Below, piece after piece: positions 25,345-39,124 of a stretch of DNA of 64,000 bases. This DNA is from Erythrophleum ivorense (Eukaryota > Streptophyta > Magnoliopsida > Fabales > Fabaceae). Made by a program: the position numbers and the translations under genes. Where the stretch lies: NCBI GenBank assembly GCA_026724425.1, contig JAIUCV010000007.1, positions 22,783,286 through 22,847,285 on the forward strand, in the 5' to 3' direction. Positions within the stretch are counted from its first letter, which is position 1, and each line of letters begins with the position of its first letter. The notes under the pieces are model-generated. The model was not told where the DNA came from. It ran no database searches and was given only the letters and a program-made list of their open reading frames with translations.

Positions 25345-26940
25345 TAAGAAAATCCATTTCTTCTAAGATAAAATATGATATGGGTTTGGTTAAAAATAAA
25401 ATTTTGTCATTATTATTTTTATGACAAATAAATATAGCATGGAAAAATATGCATACACATAAAAGATAAGTAAAAGATAATATTTTAGGTATTATTCTTG
25501 ATGCAAAAAAAAAGACAAAAACCATGTCTTCTAAGATAAATTATGCTATACATTTAGATAGAAGTTTTACAAAAAATTTAAAATAAAAAAGATAACACAA
25601 GCCATTGTAATCTTTTTTAAAGAATAAGCACTATCAAAGAATTAAGATTTTACATTTTAAGCAAGTCTTTCGAAGACTTTTGTTTGCCAAGAAGAAAATG
25701 GTGATTTTCTCCAACCATTCTAATTTTGTTGTTATCTGCCAAGCTCAAACTAGACTTTAAATGGCACCAAAGCATTTCACAACTCTAAAAATTAGAGGCA
25801 AAAACCAAGTGGCAAAACGGAGGGAGAAAATGGACCAGTATACCCACATCTCATTTACCCAAAACGTTGAGTTTTGTTGTGCATCCCATTGGCCCAGAAT
25901 GGCGCATCTCATCTTGCAATTTTATCCAACAAAATTGAGTTGTCTGTCACATGTTCCAACATGGCCATCAGATGAATTTAATAGCCATGATTTCACGTAA
26001 TTCACCATGTAATGCACGCCTTGCAATGGAGAGAATCAGCATCCAAGTGTGCCTGCACTTTTTTCCTCAGCCCTTAAAACCTTAATAAAATCCCTCGATG
26101 AAGTAATATGATGCATGACGCAAACTCATACATTGTGAAATTATAGCAAATTAACCATGATTAGTCACTACTAAGAAGAAAAAAAAAAAGAAGGCGAAAT
26201 TTTCCCTTCCTGAACTCCAAAGAAGCATGCTATAGGCAATTAAATTTTGACTTGATAAATTTTGCAATCCCAAACTTTAAGCCAATCACAAAATTTTAAG
26301 CCAATCTCAAATCTTATATCTTGAAAAAATATGACCCACATTAATATTTAATGACTATTAAAAAAAGTAACATGTCATTGTGGAGGTTATAAAATAAATA
26401 TATGTCCCATATATGTACAAAAATGATGCATTATTATAAGTGTATGTCATGATTCATTTTAATTTATGAATAAATAAATATGTTGCCTGACAAATTAAAT
26501 CACCTTTCATGTAAATGTCATCATTATAACCAGTCAAATCTTACGAAATAGTTGTCTCTTAATAAAAATAAAATAAAAAGATATATTGAGGTAACCATAT
26601 CCAGGATTCTTCATCCAAAGTACTATAAATAAGATTGTGAGTCACTTGCCAAACTGAAGAAATTTGGGAGCCGGCCCCAGATATACCAAATTCAAGCAAA
26701 GCTGTTCAAAGAGAAGAATTTTGAACTCTACTAAAGTTCTCTATTTGAGATTTAAGCTTTTTCAAACCTTTGGATTAAAATCCAAATAGAAGAATTGCAT
26801 TGCTTGTAGAAGCTTTCTAGCAGCTTTGATAAGTCAAGCATCTAAATTCAAGAATGCGTCACCACTTAAAGTTTTCACATCCTTCAATAATCAAGATTTT
26901 TAAAGTCCTCCAGTTGAATTCAATCAAATCAAAGACAAAA
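25345..26940. other. Intergenic, nothing recognised
   Basis: AT-rich sequence with short poly-A runs. The open frame at 25761-26000 has no family resemblance and no splice context. No RNA gene or repeat family was identified. Confidence 0.5.
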
Positions 26941-27760
26941 ATCAAAATACTTTACATTTTTCAATGAAGGTATTCATTAGATATTGTATTCACTTATTCA
27001 AATTAACAAAAGCACATTTTTTTTCCTCTAATTTTTCTTGTCTCGCGAAATTTGTGTACAAATTTCTTACATGCCTGATGGGACAATCTTTATCTCTCAT
27101 CTCTTCTTCAAAATCAAATTCATTAAATTCAAGCACATACATAATACCTCGGAAAAAAAAAATTAACCTTGACAATACGGTGTTTAAGCTTGTCGGAGCT
27201 GATCCTCTAATTCACTCAAATATTTCTATGTAAGTTCTAACATACAAACTTCCAGTCTCATGATTCGAAGTAAAAGAAGAACACTGGTAAAAAAATATAT
27301 GCAAAAAAAATATGCAATTTCAGATACTTATATGGTTTTTGCAACATCTTCCTTGCGAAGGTCATTGTCTTCATCTACAATAGGCCAAGCCTAATTATAG
27401 CTAACATGATTAGCAATGTTCTTGCTCAACTTGCCATGTCAAAAGTTTCTTAAACAAAAAGTGTATTTGTTAAAGGTATCATCAAGTCGCTTCGATTAAT
27501 CAAGTATTCAAACATCATAATTTGAAATTTCTAGTAAAGATTCTATATCTAATTCGAGAATCAAACTTCTTAAAGCCGTTGAGTAGAGATCAAATGGAAT
27601 ATAAAAATAAGAGGACTCAAAATTGTTCAATCAAGTATTTAGCAGAAAGTGTATTTACTTATTCAATTTTTTTTTAAAAGTTCATTTTTCTTCAAATTTA
27701 TTTTATCTTATCTTCGGTGCTGAATCTTGTGTACACATATATCAATACAACAATGCAAAT
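26940..27760. repeat. Possible LTR-like pair of degenerate direct repeats
   Basis: Two stretches about 690 bp apart share the order GTATTCACTTATTCAAATT... TTTGTGTACAAAT (26978-27062) and GTATTTACTTATTCAATTT... TTGTGTACACAT (27650-27738). This resembles transcript-end regions of copia LTRs, but I cannot place TG/CA ends or a target duplication. Confidence 0.3.
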
Positions 27761-29574
27761 AATTTTGGACAAAAGTATCTGACAAAACTCTGACAAAAGC
27801 AATTTTTTTTAACTTTTACATTCTAAAATTTAGTTGGAAACTTTAAAAATAATAAAAAGTTGACAAACATTTGCAACATGATAGTAAATAAAGGAAAAAG
27901 AAAAAAAAGATTGGGTCGACCAAAATGCTCTCGCTAAAAAATAACAATAGACAAATGGTTGGTTTTAACCAATTGGTAATAACGTTAATATATAAATTAT
28001 AATATATATATATATATATATTAATTAATATATAATCTATTAAGTAATATAATCCAAATCTTTATTTAATTTAGATTAATGATATTATAAGTTATATTAT
28101 TTATATTTATTATAGTTATTAATAAATATATAAATAAATATAAATGGAAAAATAAAAACAATGTTTTTATTAAAAAGTTGATAAAATGAAGATCTGGCAA
28201 CAGCGATAGCAATATGGTCGTTGGAAGCCAACCATGTACTGCCGCTAACATGGATAATAATATTATATAATATAATAATATATTATATTAGATATATAAT
28301 AATATGTTTAACTAAAAAATCTAATATAAAGTAAAGAAAAATTAAAATTTAATTATTGATATATTCTAAATTGGAAATAATATAATCTGACTATTTATTT
28401 AATTTAGATTATAATTATATAAATATATAAGTAATGTAATGAAGAATAGATTTTTATTAACAATATGAATAGATTTAAAATATATTGTTTTTTTTCATAT
28501 ATTTTGCACTTTTTTGAAAAAAAAAGTCGCTATAATTAATATATATATATATATAGCAACAGATACCATGTTGTTATTGCTAAAGCTATATAATAATATT
28601 TTTGATATAAATTACGTAATACTGTATAATAATATGTTAGAAATAATATAATATAATATAATATAATAATAATATGTGTAATTTAAATATTTAAATATAA
28701 ATTAATTAATATATAATAAATTTAAAATAATATAATCTAAATATTTTTTTAATAAAGATTATAATTTATATTATTTATACTTATTATTAAATAGTAAATA
28801 TTTTTTAATAAATCAATTATTATATTATTTAATAAAAATGAATAATATAATAAAATTAAAATTTTTATTAAAAAGCATAAATAAATTAAAAATATTAAAC
28901 ATAAAAACTATCTGTTACTATAGAATGTTAAGCATTAAAGTTGACAGTAATATATCACATATGATATAGTTTTAATCAGTTTGCAAGTTTAAAAAAAAAA
29001 TTCACATAATAATGTTGTACTCAATATTTGGTACTAAACTATGAAGTTAGAATAAAAACTTGGTCTATTTGCAAAGAAGATTAATGTTTACGTCAATTGA
29101 TGTATGTTGCATTATAAAGATGATATAGATAAAATAATTATAAATTTTGTAGAACATTTTGATATAAACTAGTCAATATGGTTAAAAACAAAGTTCAAAA
29201 GAGATTCTTGTTAAAAAAAATACATTATTTACCAATTACCTTATATTGCAAAAGCTTTATGCTTGAATGAGATCTATTGAGTTTACATGAAGACATTAGG
29301 ACAATAGAAAGAATGAAAGTGTACTATGTTATCTATCTGATGGAGAAATATGGAAACATTTTAATGGGGTATATGAATCATGAAATATTCAACTAGGTTT
29401 TTATACTAATGGGTTCACTATATATGACTAGTCAACTTCACTATATTTATGTTGGCATATAATAATTACTCCTTACAATCTCTTTTCTCAGTAATACATA
29501 ACTACTTATTACTTATTTTTTATGACAATCACTCTTGGACTATAAAATTCTAATATTAAAATTGATGTATTCTT

Positions 29575-29880
29575 GCAATTATTTACACTCACTTAGAGCA
29601 AAAGACTTAGTGATTAGGCATAGTCATATAAAAATTAAGAATGCATTTATAGTAAAAAGCTTAGTGGTAAGGTGTGCACTCCTAAGCCCCATCAACTGTT
29701 GTTTGGTCCATGGTGTGAGTCCAATGTCTCTAGTAGTCAATGCTTACATATGTAAGTCTTTCTGCCAAATACTATGAACCCCTAAACCCTAACATCTATT
29801 GTTTGGTCTAAGGTATGAGTCTAATGTCTCTAGCAGTTGATGCTTACATATGTAAATCTTTTTGCCAAAAATTAAGTTCA
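29575..29880 (+). repeat. Short tandem duplication (~110 bp), SINE-like
   Basis: Two adjacent copies share CTGTTGTTTGGTCCATGGTG / CTATTGTTTGGTCTAAGGTA, TGAGTCCAATGTCTCTAG and TGCTTACATATGTAA (about 29687-29752 and 29795-29860). The first is preceded by TAGTGGTAAGG, an A-box-like word, and GGTGTGAGTCC is B-box-like, so a SINE origin is possible. Flanking duplications not found. Confidence 0.5.
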
Positions 29881-31098
29881 CCTTCACATAAAAGGCCTAG
29901 AAGATCTTTAAATATTGAAAAGATCAATTAGGCATTTTTCATTAGACTTTTAGAATAAGTTACCTAAGTAGATTTAATACTACTAGTCTTAACCTAACAC
30001 TATAGGGCATTAAGTCTAGATTATTTTCACTTACATATTTTTCTTCTAGTTTAATTTTATATTATGTGAAACTTTTCTAAAAGTAAATCTTCAAATATAT
30101 GTGCAAGATTAAAATGGAGATAAAAATAGAGATGAATTATTATATGAAAGATAATTTAATTATTTACACACACACACACACATATTCATTATTAATATTA
30201 ATTATTTTAATTATTTAAAATTATTGATTATTAAAATATTGATTTTAATTTTACTGAATTATCTTGTATTAGTGTTTTCATTTTAATTCCTATATACTTT
30301 AAATTTAACATTTTAATTCATAAAATTATATGTAACATATAGTTTTTATTTAAATTATATATTATATATTTTCGTAAAAAAAAGTTTCTCTACAAAAAAA
30401 ATGTTGGTTTAAGGTTTATAATAATATATTATTATACTATTATAAATCAACTACTGTCCTTATTTCTAGAGACTGAAAAGGGGTTGGAATATATATCTAT
30501 ATATATATCATAGAATAATATATATATATATATATATGTATATAATAATAATATGTATGACCTAAAAAATATATAATAAATTAGATATAATATATTCTAA
30601 ATATTTATTTAACTTAGATTATAATTATTTTATAATTTTTATTTTATATATTTATTATTGAATATTAAATATTATTTAATAAATTAATTATTATATTATT
30701 CAATAGATATATAAATAAATATAAATAATATAATCAAAAGTAAAATTTTTCTTAGAAATATAAATGCTTTGACAATATTTTTATATTTATTTTCCTGTAT
30801 TTTCTTGCTTTGAAAAAAAATTTCTTAAAAGCTTATTTTCTACTTACAAAACATAAAAAAAGTTTATACTAAAATTTTGTTTTACGTTAACATGACAAAA
30901 ACTAGCGACAACATTAAAAAAAAGTATTAAGTAAAAAGCCGTTGGATTGAATACTATTTTTTGACTAAACTTTAGTTAAAAACTAATTTTTTTAAAAATT
31001 TTGAAAAACAAAATTGCCAAATCCAATACCATCTTTAGCAATAAAAAATGGTTGACATTAACCAACTTTTTTTTTTGTCGTTATTTCTAGATTTACTA

Positions 31099-31099
31099 G

Positions 31100-31166
<67 letters not shown>

Positions 31167-31192
31167 CTACTACTACTATTACTATTATTATA
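31099..31192. repeat. (AAT)n/(ATT)n inverted microsatellite
   Basis: About 36 bases of AAT repeats run straight into about 30 bases of ATT repeats followed by ACT repeats. The two arms are reverse complements and could form a long hairpin or cruciform. Confidence 0.85.
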
Positions 31193-31440
31193 TATATAAT
31201 TTAAAATTTTAATTATAAAAAATATCAATTTAAATTATTTGATAAATAATAAATACATAATAAATTAGAAATAATATATTCTAAATATTTATTTAATTTA
31301 GATTATAATGATATTACAATTTATGTTATGTAAATTTATTATTAAATATTAAATAGCTATTAGATAAACTAATGGTTATATTATCTAATAAATATATAAA
31401 TAAATATAAATAATGTAGTAAAAAAATAAAATTTTTCATA

Positions 31441-34400
31441 TTTTAACACTTGCTTAACCATTAAAAATTAAAAATTTAATTTTTTTGCAAAAAATATTTT
31501 TGATATAGTAATATATTGGTTTTTATTATTTTTTTATTAATAATTGTTAATATAATTATTAAAGTAAATATTAATTTTTTTATTTTATTGATTTAATTAT
31601 GACCAACCAAATTTTATTTTTTGTTAAAACAATTTTTAATATAATAGTTTATTAATTTTAGTAATAATTTTTTTAATGTAATGATTGAATTAATTATTAA
31701 TTTTGTTTTATTATCCTATTGATTTAATTATTAATGATATAATTATTTATATTTCTTTAATATAATTTTTTTTACTAAATTTAACTACACGTGAAATAGA
31801 GAACCGGCATACGCCAAAAGAGAAGAAAAAATTATTAAAAGTACAAAGGCATGAATATAAAACAACAAAAAAAAGCAAAAGCAATTTTTAGCCCTGCCAA
31901 TTTTTTTCATTCTTCTTTTATATAAATTCAAGTGTTGCTTTGTCTTTTGTTTTATGCTATTATGATTTTATTTTCTTTGTTCTTCATTTTCATTTATGTT
32001 TAAAGTTATTTAACTCTCTTGTTTGACTCTGTCTTTTTTCTTATTTATCTATCTTTTTTTTTTTTTACTTTCCTTTTTGTATTTGCTTACTTTATGTCTT
32101 ATGTGAGTTTTTAATGATTTATTTTGGATTGTATTTTTTACTAGTTTTTTTTTTGGGTACTAATTCTTCATTTTCTTATCTCAGAAAAATCTTTGTTTTT
32201 GCTTCATTTAGTTTCATATCTATGGTGTCTCTTCTCTTTAGCAAGGTCACTAATAAATTTTTTTTTCTCTTTTGTAGATAATAATTTTGAAAATTTATTT
32301 GGTTAAAATTTGAAAATTTCTTAATCTATATCTAATTTCATTTCTAGTTCAACTGTGTTCTTTTTTAGAGTTTTAATTTAATTTGTTTAATTTTATTTAT
32401 TTGATTTGATTTTTTTTGGTTCTACAAAAATAGAAAAATAGAGAAGAAGAACATGGAAAAATAGAAAAAAGAAACTCAAAAAAAAAAATAAAGAAGGATA
32501 AGAAGATCAAAGGACAAACTCTAAAAAGGAAGAAGACAATTTTAAATGCAAGACATCATCATCATTAATAATAATAATAATAATAAATACTATGAAACTT
32601 AATTAAATATAATAGATTATTATTAACTAGATATGGGTCCAATGCAATTGTAGTCCATGTCAATTATATAGTCTAGTTCAAATTTAAAAGTAAAATGGAG
32701 AAAGTTAAGAAAAAGAAAAAAGGTGAGACCCATGAACAATTTAGGAATAGTATTTTATAATGCAATCCATTCTCCTCATACACACACACACACACGATTT
32801 TAAATAATATATAGTAAAACTGTATTTAATAATATATATTAATTATAAATATATAGACATATAATAAAAATATTAAAAGAATATAATAAATTTGCATTAA
32901 AATTATTAATTATGAATATTCTATCGAATAGCTATAGGAAATTCGACCGTTGTGCTCTTGGAACCCACTTTTTATTTTTATTTTTAATTTATAAATATAT
33001 TTTTAAAATTTTTTATTGACATTCTTTATTTATAAATAAATAATTAATTAGCTTAATTAAAATAATAATAATTAAAAATATTCTTAATTATTTTTTACTA
33101 TTCAAAATTTTACTAATATTATATTTATATTAAATAAAATTGTTATTTAAAATAAAATTTATATTTATTAATATGACATGACAAAACATATAAGGGTGAT
33201 AAAGGAGAAAAAAATATTAAGAAAAATATTTGCAGAAAGAAATTAGTTACAACAAAAATAATGATAGATTATGCAGTTAGAGAAATACGATTTCTAATTG
33301 TTTGTGACAGATATTATCTATTAGAAATTAACATTATTCTTATAGTGTACTTAGAAATTATTACAATATTCTATTATTTGAAGATGAAAATCCCGCTCGC
33401 ACCAATGCTAATACCCTCTAGCTTGGCCCTAAGGTTTAAGCTTGCACAACATCAAAACACAACTTTTGGCAATGCTATTTATTATTATTATTATTTGTTT
33501 ATATCTTAACAATAAAAAACCAATTTGGACAAATGAGATTTCAAAATCTCTTTTGAAATGACAAACAGTCCAACGGTTCCCAAATTTTAACAGTTGTTTT
33601 AGTTAACTTATTTTAATTTTTACAAGAAAAACAAATATATATACTTCCTTATAATTTTACTGTCAGATTTTTTAATTAAAATATGATAAGTATATAATTT
33701 TTATAAATAAATATATAATTATCTAATTAAATTATCACTCCAACAAAAACAAAAAAACAGTGATTAAAAGTTTGATCGAAAAGAAAATTCTCAATTTTAG
33801 TTGAAAATTGTTTAGTCGAATAAGCACTTGATTTTTTCTTAGTCGGTATTTTGTTATCATGGAAATTCTATTGTCAAACAGTGCAGTAGAGTAACTTTAC
33901 AGTCTCTACCACCTATACCGCATCATCTGCAGCTTTTTTAATTTACGTTTGAAAAAAATTTTGTTAATTATGCATTAATTAATACATGATAATTTTAACA
34001 AAAATTCAAATAATAAAAATTAATTATTAAATAATATTAATAAGATTTGATGATAAGTATTTTAATTGATATAAACAATAATTAAAAATTTTAAAAATCA
34101 AAATAGAATAAAAGAATTTGATTAGTTTTAATTTATTTATTTATTTTAAAAAATAAAACCATACTTTTATTTGAAAAATTCAGTAAAATAATAATAATTT
34201 CTGACTGAATAATGGTCCCACCATTATCCAGTCCAAAATAATTTCCTTGCATCTGTATTTATAATTAGTTGCTTTTCTTTCATTTCTTTTTGTTTATAAA
34301 AACTGATAAATTAGTTTTTTTTTCATTTCTTTTGATTTATAAAAACTGCTGTAATTATTGTTTTCATTTACTTTGATTTATAATTATATATATTTTTTGA

Positions 34401-34922
34401 AATTAATTAATTTTTTAGGAACTAATTTTTATTCATTAATAATAATTATTAATTAAAAATATTTTAAAATTTTATATTATCTATTTTTTTATTTATTTAG
34501 TTTATAATCGATAATATTTTGTTTTATATTTATTTGGTTTGTTACACAAAATAATATCTTTATTTTTTATTTTCATTTAAGTTTTTGCTAACTATATATT
34601 ATTATATTGTTTCTATTATTTTTCATGTTCTGCCATTTTCTATTTCGTCTTTATCTTTCATCTTTCTCCATCCATTCATGTAGATTCTGCAAATTTTCTT
34701 TCTGCAAATTCTCTTCTTAATTTCTGTAAATTTACAACATCTATAAAAAATACATTAATTTATAAAAAAAATTATAAATTAAGATGTTCTGGTTAACTTA
34801 TTCTAATTTTTACAAAAAAAAATTATATAATTCTTTATATCTTTGTTATCATATTTTGCAATCAAAATATGACATGATTTTTACACATAAATGTGTAGTT
34901 ATTTAATTAAGCTACATATTTA
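31441..34922. other. Gene-free AT-rich intergenic DNA
   Basis: Contains (ATA)n at about 32565-32587, (AC)n at about 32779-32795, a pyrimidine-rich stretch (31900-32400) followed by a purine-rich one (32430-32560), and scattered poly-A/T. Short frames such as 33261-33509 have no family resemblance. Confidence 0.6.
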
Positions 34923-35026
34923 TTATATTTTAATTAAAAAATTAATAATAACAATATAAAAAGTTACATCTAAATTTAATTCTTTTCGCAAATGCTTTTG
35001 TAGCATGATCGCGGATCGTTGATGAC

Positions 35027-35169
35027 AACTTTTAGTGTATTTGGAAAAATGGTGAGAAACCTTAAAAGCATTTTTACCTACACACTTTTGCCTGAAGCAA
35101 AATTTTATTGCTTTATTCAAACCATAATTTTGGAAACCAAAATATTTTTCCAAACATGCACTTTAACTC
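35027..35169. mobile_element. Putative MITE, ~143 bp
   Basis: Imperfect terminal inverted repeats: left AACTTTTAGTGTATTTGGAA and right, reversed, GTTAAAGTGCATGTTTGGAA, each continuing AAAAT. No clear target duplication. A hAT-type MITE is likely from the TTTGGAAAAAT ends, but unproven. Confidence 0.45.
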
Positions 35170-35606
35170 GTGCGGGAACATTCACTTATGTAAGAGTATT
35201 GCAATCTTGAAATTGGAGAATGACTAATGGCACCTTGAGATAGGAACCAACAAGATTGAAGTTTGTACAACCAAAAAGGTATAAGAGATTTGAGCTCAAT
35301 CAAACCCTAGATTGATTGATTGAGAGTTTTGACGAGAGTGGCATAGGACGATTATTAGTGGTGAGTGGAGAGTGGTGTGGAGTTGGGTAAGCGACAATAT
35401 AAATTTATGATCAAGATTAATGCAAAACTATCATAAATGTGTGATAAATATATTTTTTTAAAATTTTTCCATGAATCTTAACCATTAATTTATAATTTTA
35501 AATGAGAAAAAGGAATAATCACAATATATAATATAGCCATAATATTTTCCTCATATAATTTTTTAAAAAAATCTAATCCAATAATTTAAGTACTATATAT
35601 ATATAA

Positions 35607-36777
35607 GGGAAAATTAGTACGGAGGACCCAAACCACATAATATTTACTGGGAAGCACCTTAAAAATCAAAATTATTATGCAGGACCAAGTAAGAACCAAT
35701 GGATACAAATGCCCTTCTCTGTTAAACAAGTCGTTCTAATCCAAAAGTGCTATTTGCCCTCTCAACACTGTTTTCTTCCTCCTCGGCCCTCCATTACCTA
35801 TCATTTGACAATTTCTCTTGTAATCAATAACTAAAAATCCTTGTGTGGTTTTTCCCGCAATCGATCACTGAAAACCCTTGGACAGTTTCTCACTAGAAGG
35901 GCATCCTTCAACAGTTTAAATGATGCATGTCAAAGCTAGCCTTTGATAAGTTCTTCCTTACTCACAAATTTGTGAGAAGCAACGGTAAATAACACCTTAA
36001 AATTGAAATATATCTAGGTATTGTTAGTGAAGAAAATTTGGGCAGTGAATGACAATACTCCAGAATGGCAACTGCAATGGCAACTGGTGCCATGGTGATA
36101 TAATGACAACTACAATGGCAACAACTTAAAGGAAGCAAACTAAAAAGATGTAATGTATTGATTATTTCTTCCATAGTATTTTGTACTATTATAGTTATTG
36201 TGAGGCTTGTAAAAGAATAATTGTAAATATTTGATTGTTATGATTATACTAAGATTATAAAATTCTTTGAAATTCCTTTTTCTGCTGCCATAATCATCTA
36301 TTTTCTTAAGGTCCAGGGCATTAACGATTCTAAACTCAGATAGCTTGAACACGGTAGTAAATTCCCTAAAGTCCACTAGTAATATCTTTAAAATTTGTAA
36401 TAAAGGACCTAAACTATACTAATAATTATATTCTGGAAGGTCTCTAAAAGTATGCATAAATTTCCTTAAATCTAATAGTAACATCCCTAATTTCATAGTA
36501 ATAGTCCTAAAACTATATATCATTAGATTATGAACTTGAAATAAGAAGAATGATTGACAAAAATGAAAATTAGAGGAGAAGAGTTCCCCACCCTATGATT
36601 CCCTTTAAATTTGAAATGAGAACATCCCTCAGCATGAAAATTAAGAGGTGCAGTAGTTATAAGAGTAGACTCATACTCTCTCATTCACTCACAAACCCCA
36701 GAAGCATATTATTAGGGCCATGAGTTTTATCCATGCACAGAAAGAAGATGCTGCAACTAATAACTCCTCCAAATATG
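35607..36777 (+). repeat. Left terminal inverted repeat of the Pack-MULE
   Basis: About 1.17 kb pairing with 39752-40924 reversed. Landmarks: GTTAAACAAGTCGTTCTAAT (35722), GATGCATG (35922) and AAGGTCCAGGGCATTAACGA (36308). The open frames inside are not gene-like. Confidence 0.88.
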
Positions 36778-36959
36778 TATTTAATAGCCCTGTTATTAGC
36801 AAACTTTAAGAAGTTATATTAAAATAAAAAATTCCTATCCTGTAATGAGGCTTCAATAATTATTGTACTGGTGTTAGTGTTTTTTTCCCACTCATTGCAT
36901 ATTGCCATTGTTTGTATCAATTGGCAGAAATTTTTTAACATTAGAAAAATTGATTTATG

Positions 36960-37815
36960 AAAGCTATGAAATCTTCTTATGCAAGCTACCAAGAATTATG
37001 AAAATTTTCGCTGGAGGAGATAGAAAACAAAATAGAAGTCGCAGATGCTTTGATAGTTAAACTTCTTCAGCAATTTAATCACTCAGTATCCACAATAAAG
37101 ACTGCTTCACAACACCTATTAGAAGGTAATTGATCAATCAAAATCTAACATTATGAAGAATATTGGGCTGCGTGACATCATAGTTAGTAACACATACTGC
37201 TTCAAAATCCATTAGATAATAAGGAAAATTGTCAATCAAGTCTTTAGTTTATAGAGCTTTGAGGACTAACAAAGTCATATAAAATCTTAAATTCATCTAC
37301 ATTTCTTTCATAATGTTTACATGGTGTAGGTGAACTGATTAATTGGCCAGCACTACCCTTTGCTAGACATTGTTAGTCTTCTACCATTGCTTGTGAACAT
37401 CTATTGGCCAGCATTAAACTTTGGGGGACACTGCTAGTATTCTACCTTTATTATGGCCATTGGTCTTTTACTATTGCTTGTGAACATCTTTGAACATGCA
37501 TGCCCAAAGAGTTTTAGGGTCTCACTTAATTGTAAAATCTTAAACTCCTGTGCTTCTCTGTTATAGTGTAATGTTTACATGGTATGGATGAAAAAGAACT
37601 AATTAACTGTGAGTGAACACATGTTAACTTTGTGTTGGAACATGCATGTAGTTCATGCATTGCAAGTGGAAATTGGAGAGTTTAAAGGACGGTTAATTGA
37701 AATTATCAGTAATTGTGATGCACTGTGCAAAAGAGTTGTAACAGAGGGCCCTGAATCTCTTCGATCATCTATTAAGCCTTTTACAGTTACTAAAACTAAC
37801 CAAGGAATGAGCTAA
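36960..37815 (+). pseudogene. Captured host gene fragment, coiled-coil-like, two exons (unrecognised)
   Basis: Two plus-strand blocks look exonic. The first (about 36968-37125) reads SLEEIENKIEVADALIVKLL then QQFNHSVSTIKTASQHLLE, with a stop codon shortly before it, and is followed by a possible donor GTAATT. The second (about 37650-37800) reads VHALQVEIGEFKGRLIEIIS, NCDALCKRVVTEGPESLRSS and IKPFTV. The heptad-like, charged composition suggests a small coiled-coil protein. I do not recognise the parent gene. It lies inside the Pack-MULE interior, so it was probably acquired from a chromosomal gene with its intron. Confidence 0.55.
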
Positions 37816-39124
37816 ATAGATTTATTGATATGCTAATATTGAAGGCTTTTTTGTACGATTCAATAAGTAGCAATCTATGATATACTATATCTCTCAAATC
37901 CCCATGATTAATGGCAAAGTCTTCTTCTTCTTGTATTCTGCATTGTATACAGTATTTGGGTTAGAGTTACAAGGACCCAGATCTGCATTGTATATAATAT
38001 TTGCTGTTGCTTATCATAAATTGATCATTTTCACTTTCTCTTACCTTGTACGAGTATGAAGATTTGAAGTCCCTGACTACTTCTGTCCCATATAGCAGAC
38101 CATAAAGTGAGACTATATCTAATGATACATAAGATATGTGCATGCCTTTGCATGATTTAAAGTCAAAACTAACACTTAGGCAAAAGTATGGCGTTAAGGA
38201 TGAATGAATGGCGTCAGCAAACCACTGATGAGGCTCAGGTCGGTTACAATCAAGGTTGTATCTATTATTACAAAGTTTAGAGATATTATTATGAATGTTT
38301 AAAAAATTTACTATTATATTTAGGATCATTACTACAAAGTTTAAAGTTGTTATCACGCAAGTTGAAGAAAGTTACTACAAAGTATGATTTTGTGAATCTA
38401 GTTTTTACATCTCCAGTTGTTTTCATTAACGGATTTTTTCCCTCACCTTTGTCCACAAATGGAGGTCAGATTGATCAAATCACGTTATATTATATATCTG
38501 CCATTTCTCTTCTCTTACTACTTCATTTACAATCTTAGATTTTTCACTATCAATCAAGTCTTTTTATGTTAAATTCAACTTTATCCCAAGATTACAGTTT
38601 GCTTGGGAAGGGGATAGATGAAAAATGAAAAGCTAATAAAGATACTTATTACACTTGATTGAAAATTCTGGTTGATATAAACATTACATTACTGAAAACC
38701 CAGAAAACTAAGCAATTGATTATTATTATGAGGGATAAAATTAACAAATTCAAATAACAAAGATGACTAATATTATTTCTAAGAACCAATCACTACATAA
38801 GTTCAAGGAATGAAAGAAATAAAAAAAAGGGACATTATTGATACAATTGACCTTTGACTACTTGTAGGTATTCTAAAATGGATTAAAGAAGATCCAGAAC
38901 AGATTTCCTATCATGGATGATAAGAATGACTCACTTCACTTGAATACAAAGAGAAGCTGTTGCAGCTGTTATGCTTCCACACCTCTCCTCATTCTATGAA
39001 TAAGCTTGCTAAAAATAATAAACTCAACTCATTAAGTAACTAATAGAAAAAAGAACAGAACAAGAGGTTACCCCTTTGTTTTACGCATGGTAAGGCTTCT
39101 GTTACTATATGATGATGACATTGG

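Larger units (their letters stand above)
27930..31440. repeat. AT-rich block with about five diverged copies of a ~150-200 bp unit
   Basis: A unit containing CTAAATATTTATTTAATTTA then GATTATAAT, a TTATTAAATATTAAATA core and ATATAAATAAATATAAATAA recurs. Copies lie near 28050-28160, 28370-28460, 28700-28870, 30575-30745 and 31255-31430, all in the same direction. A GTTGGTT...AACCAA motif appears at 27958-27975 and GTTGACATTAACCAAC at 31051-31066. Probably overlapping remnants of one AT-rich element family. No coding capacity. Confidence 0.55.

Noticed and set aside
31099..31192. CRISPR-like or satellite array
   Set aside because: Pure trinucleotide microsatellite; no spacer-repeat structure, and CRISPR is not expected in plant DNA.
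33261..33509. 82-codon frame in the AT-rich region
   Set aside because: Ends in a run of Tyr from a TAT microsatellite; no resemblance to any family.
37967..38356. 129-codon minus-strand frame inside the Pack-MULE
   Set aside because: Low-complexity composition, no domain, no splice match; probably chance.
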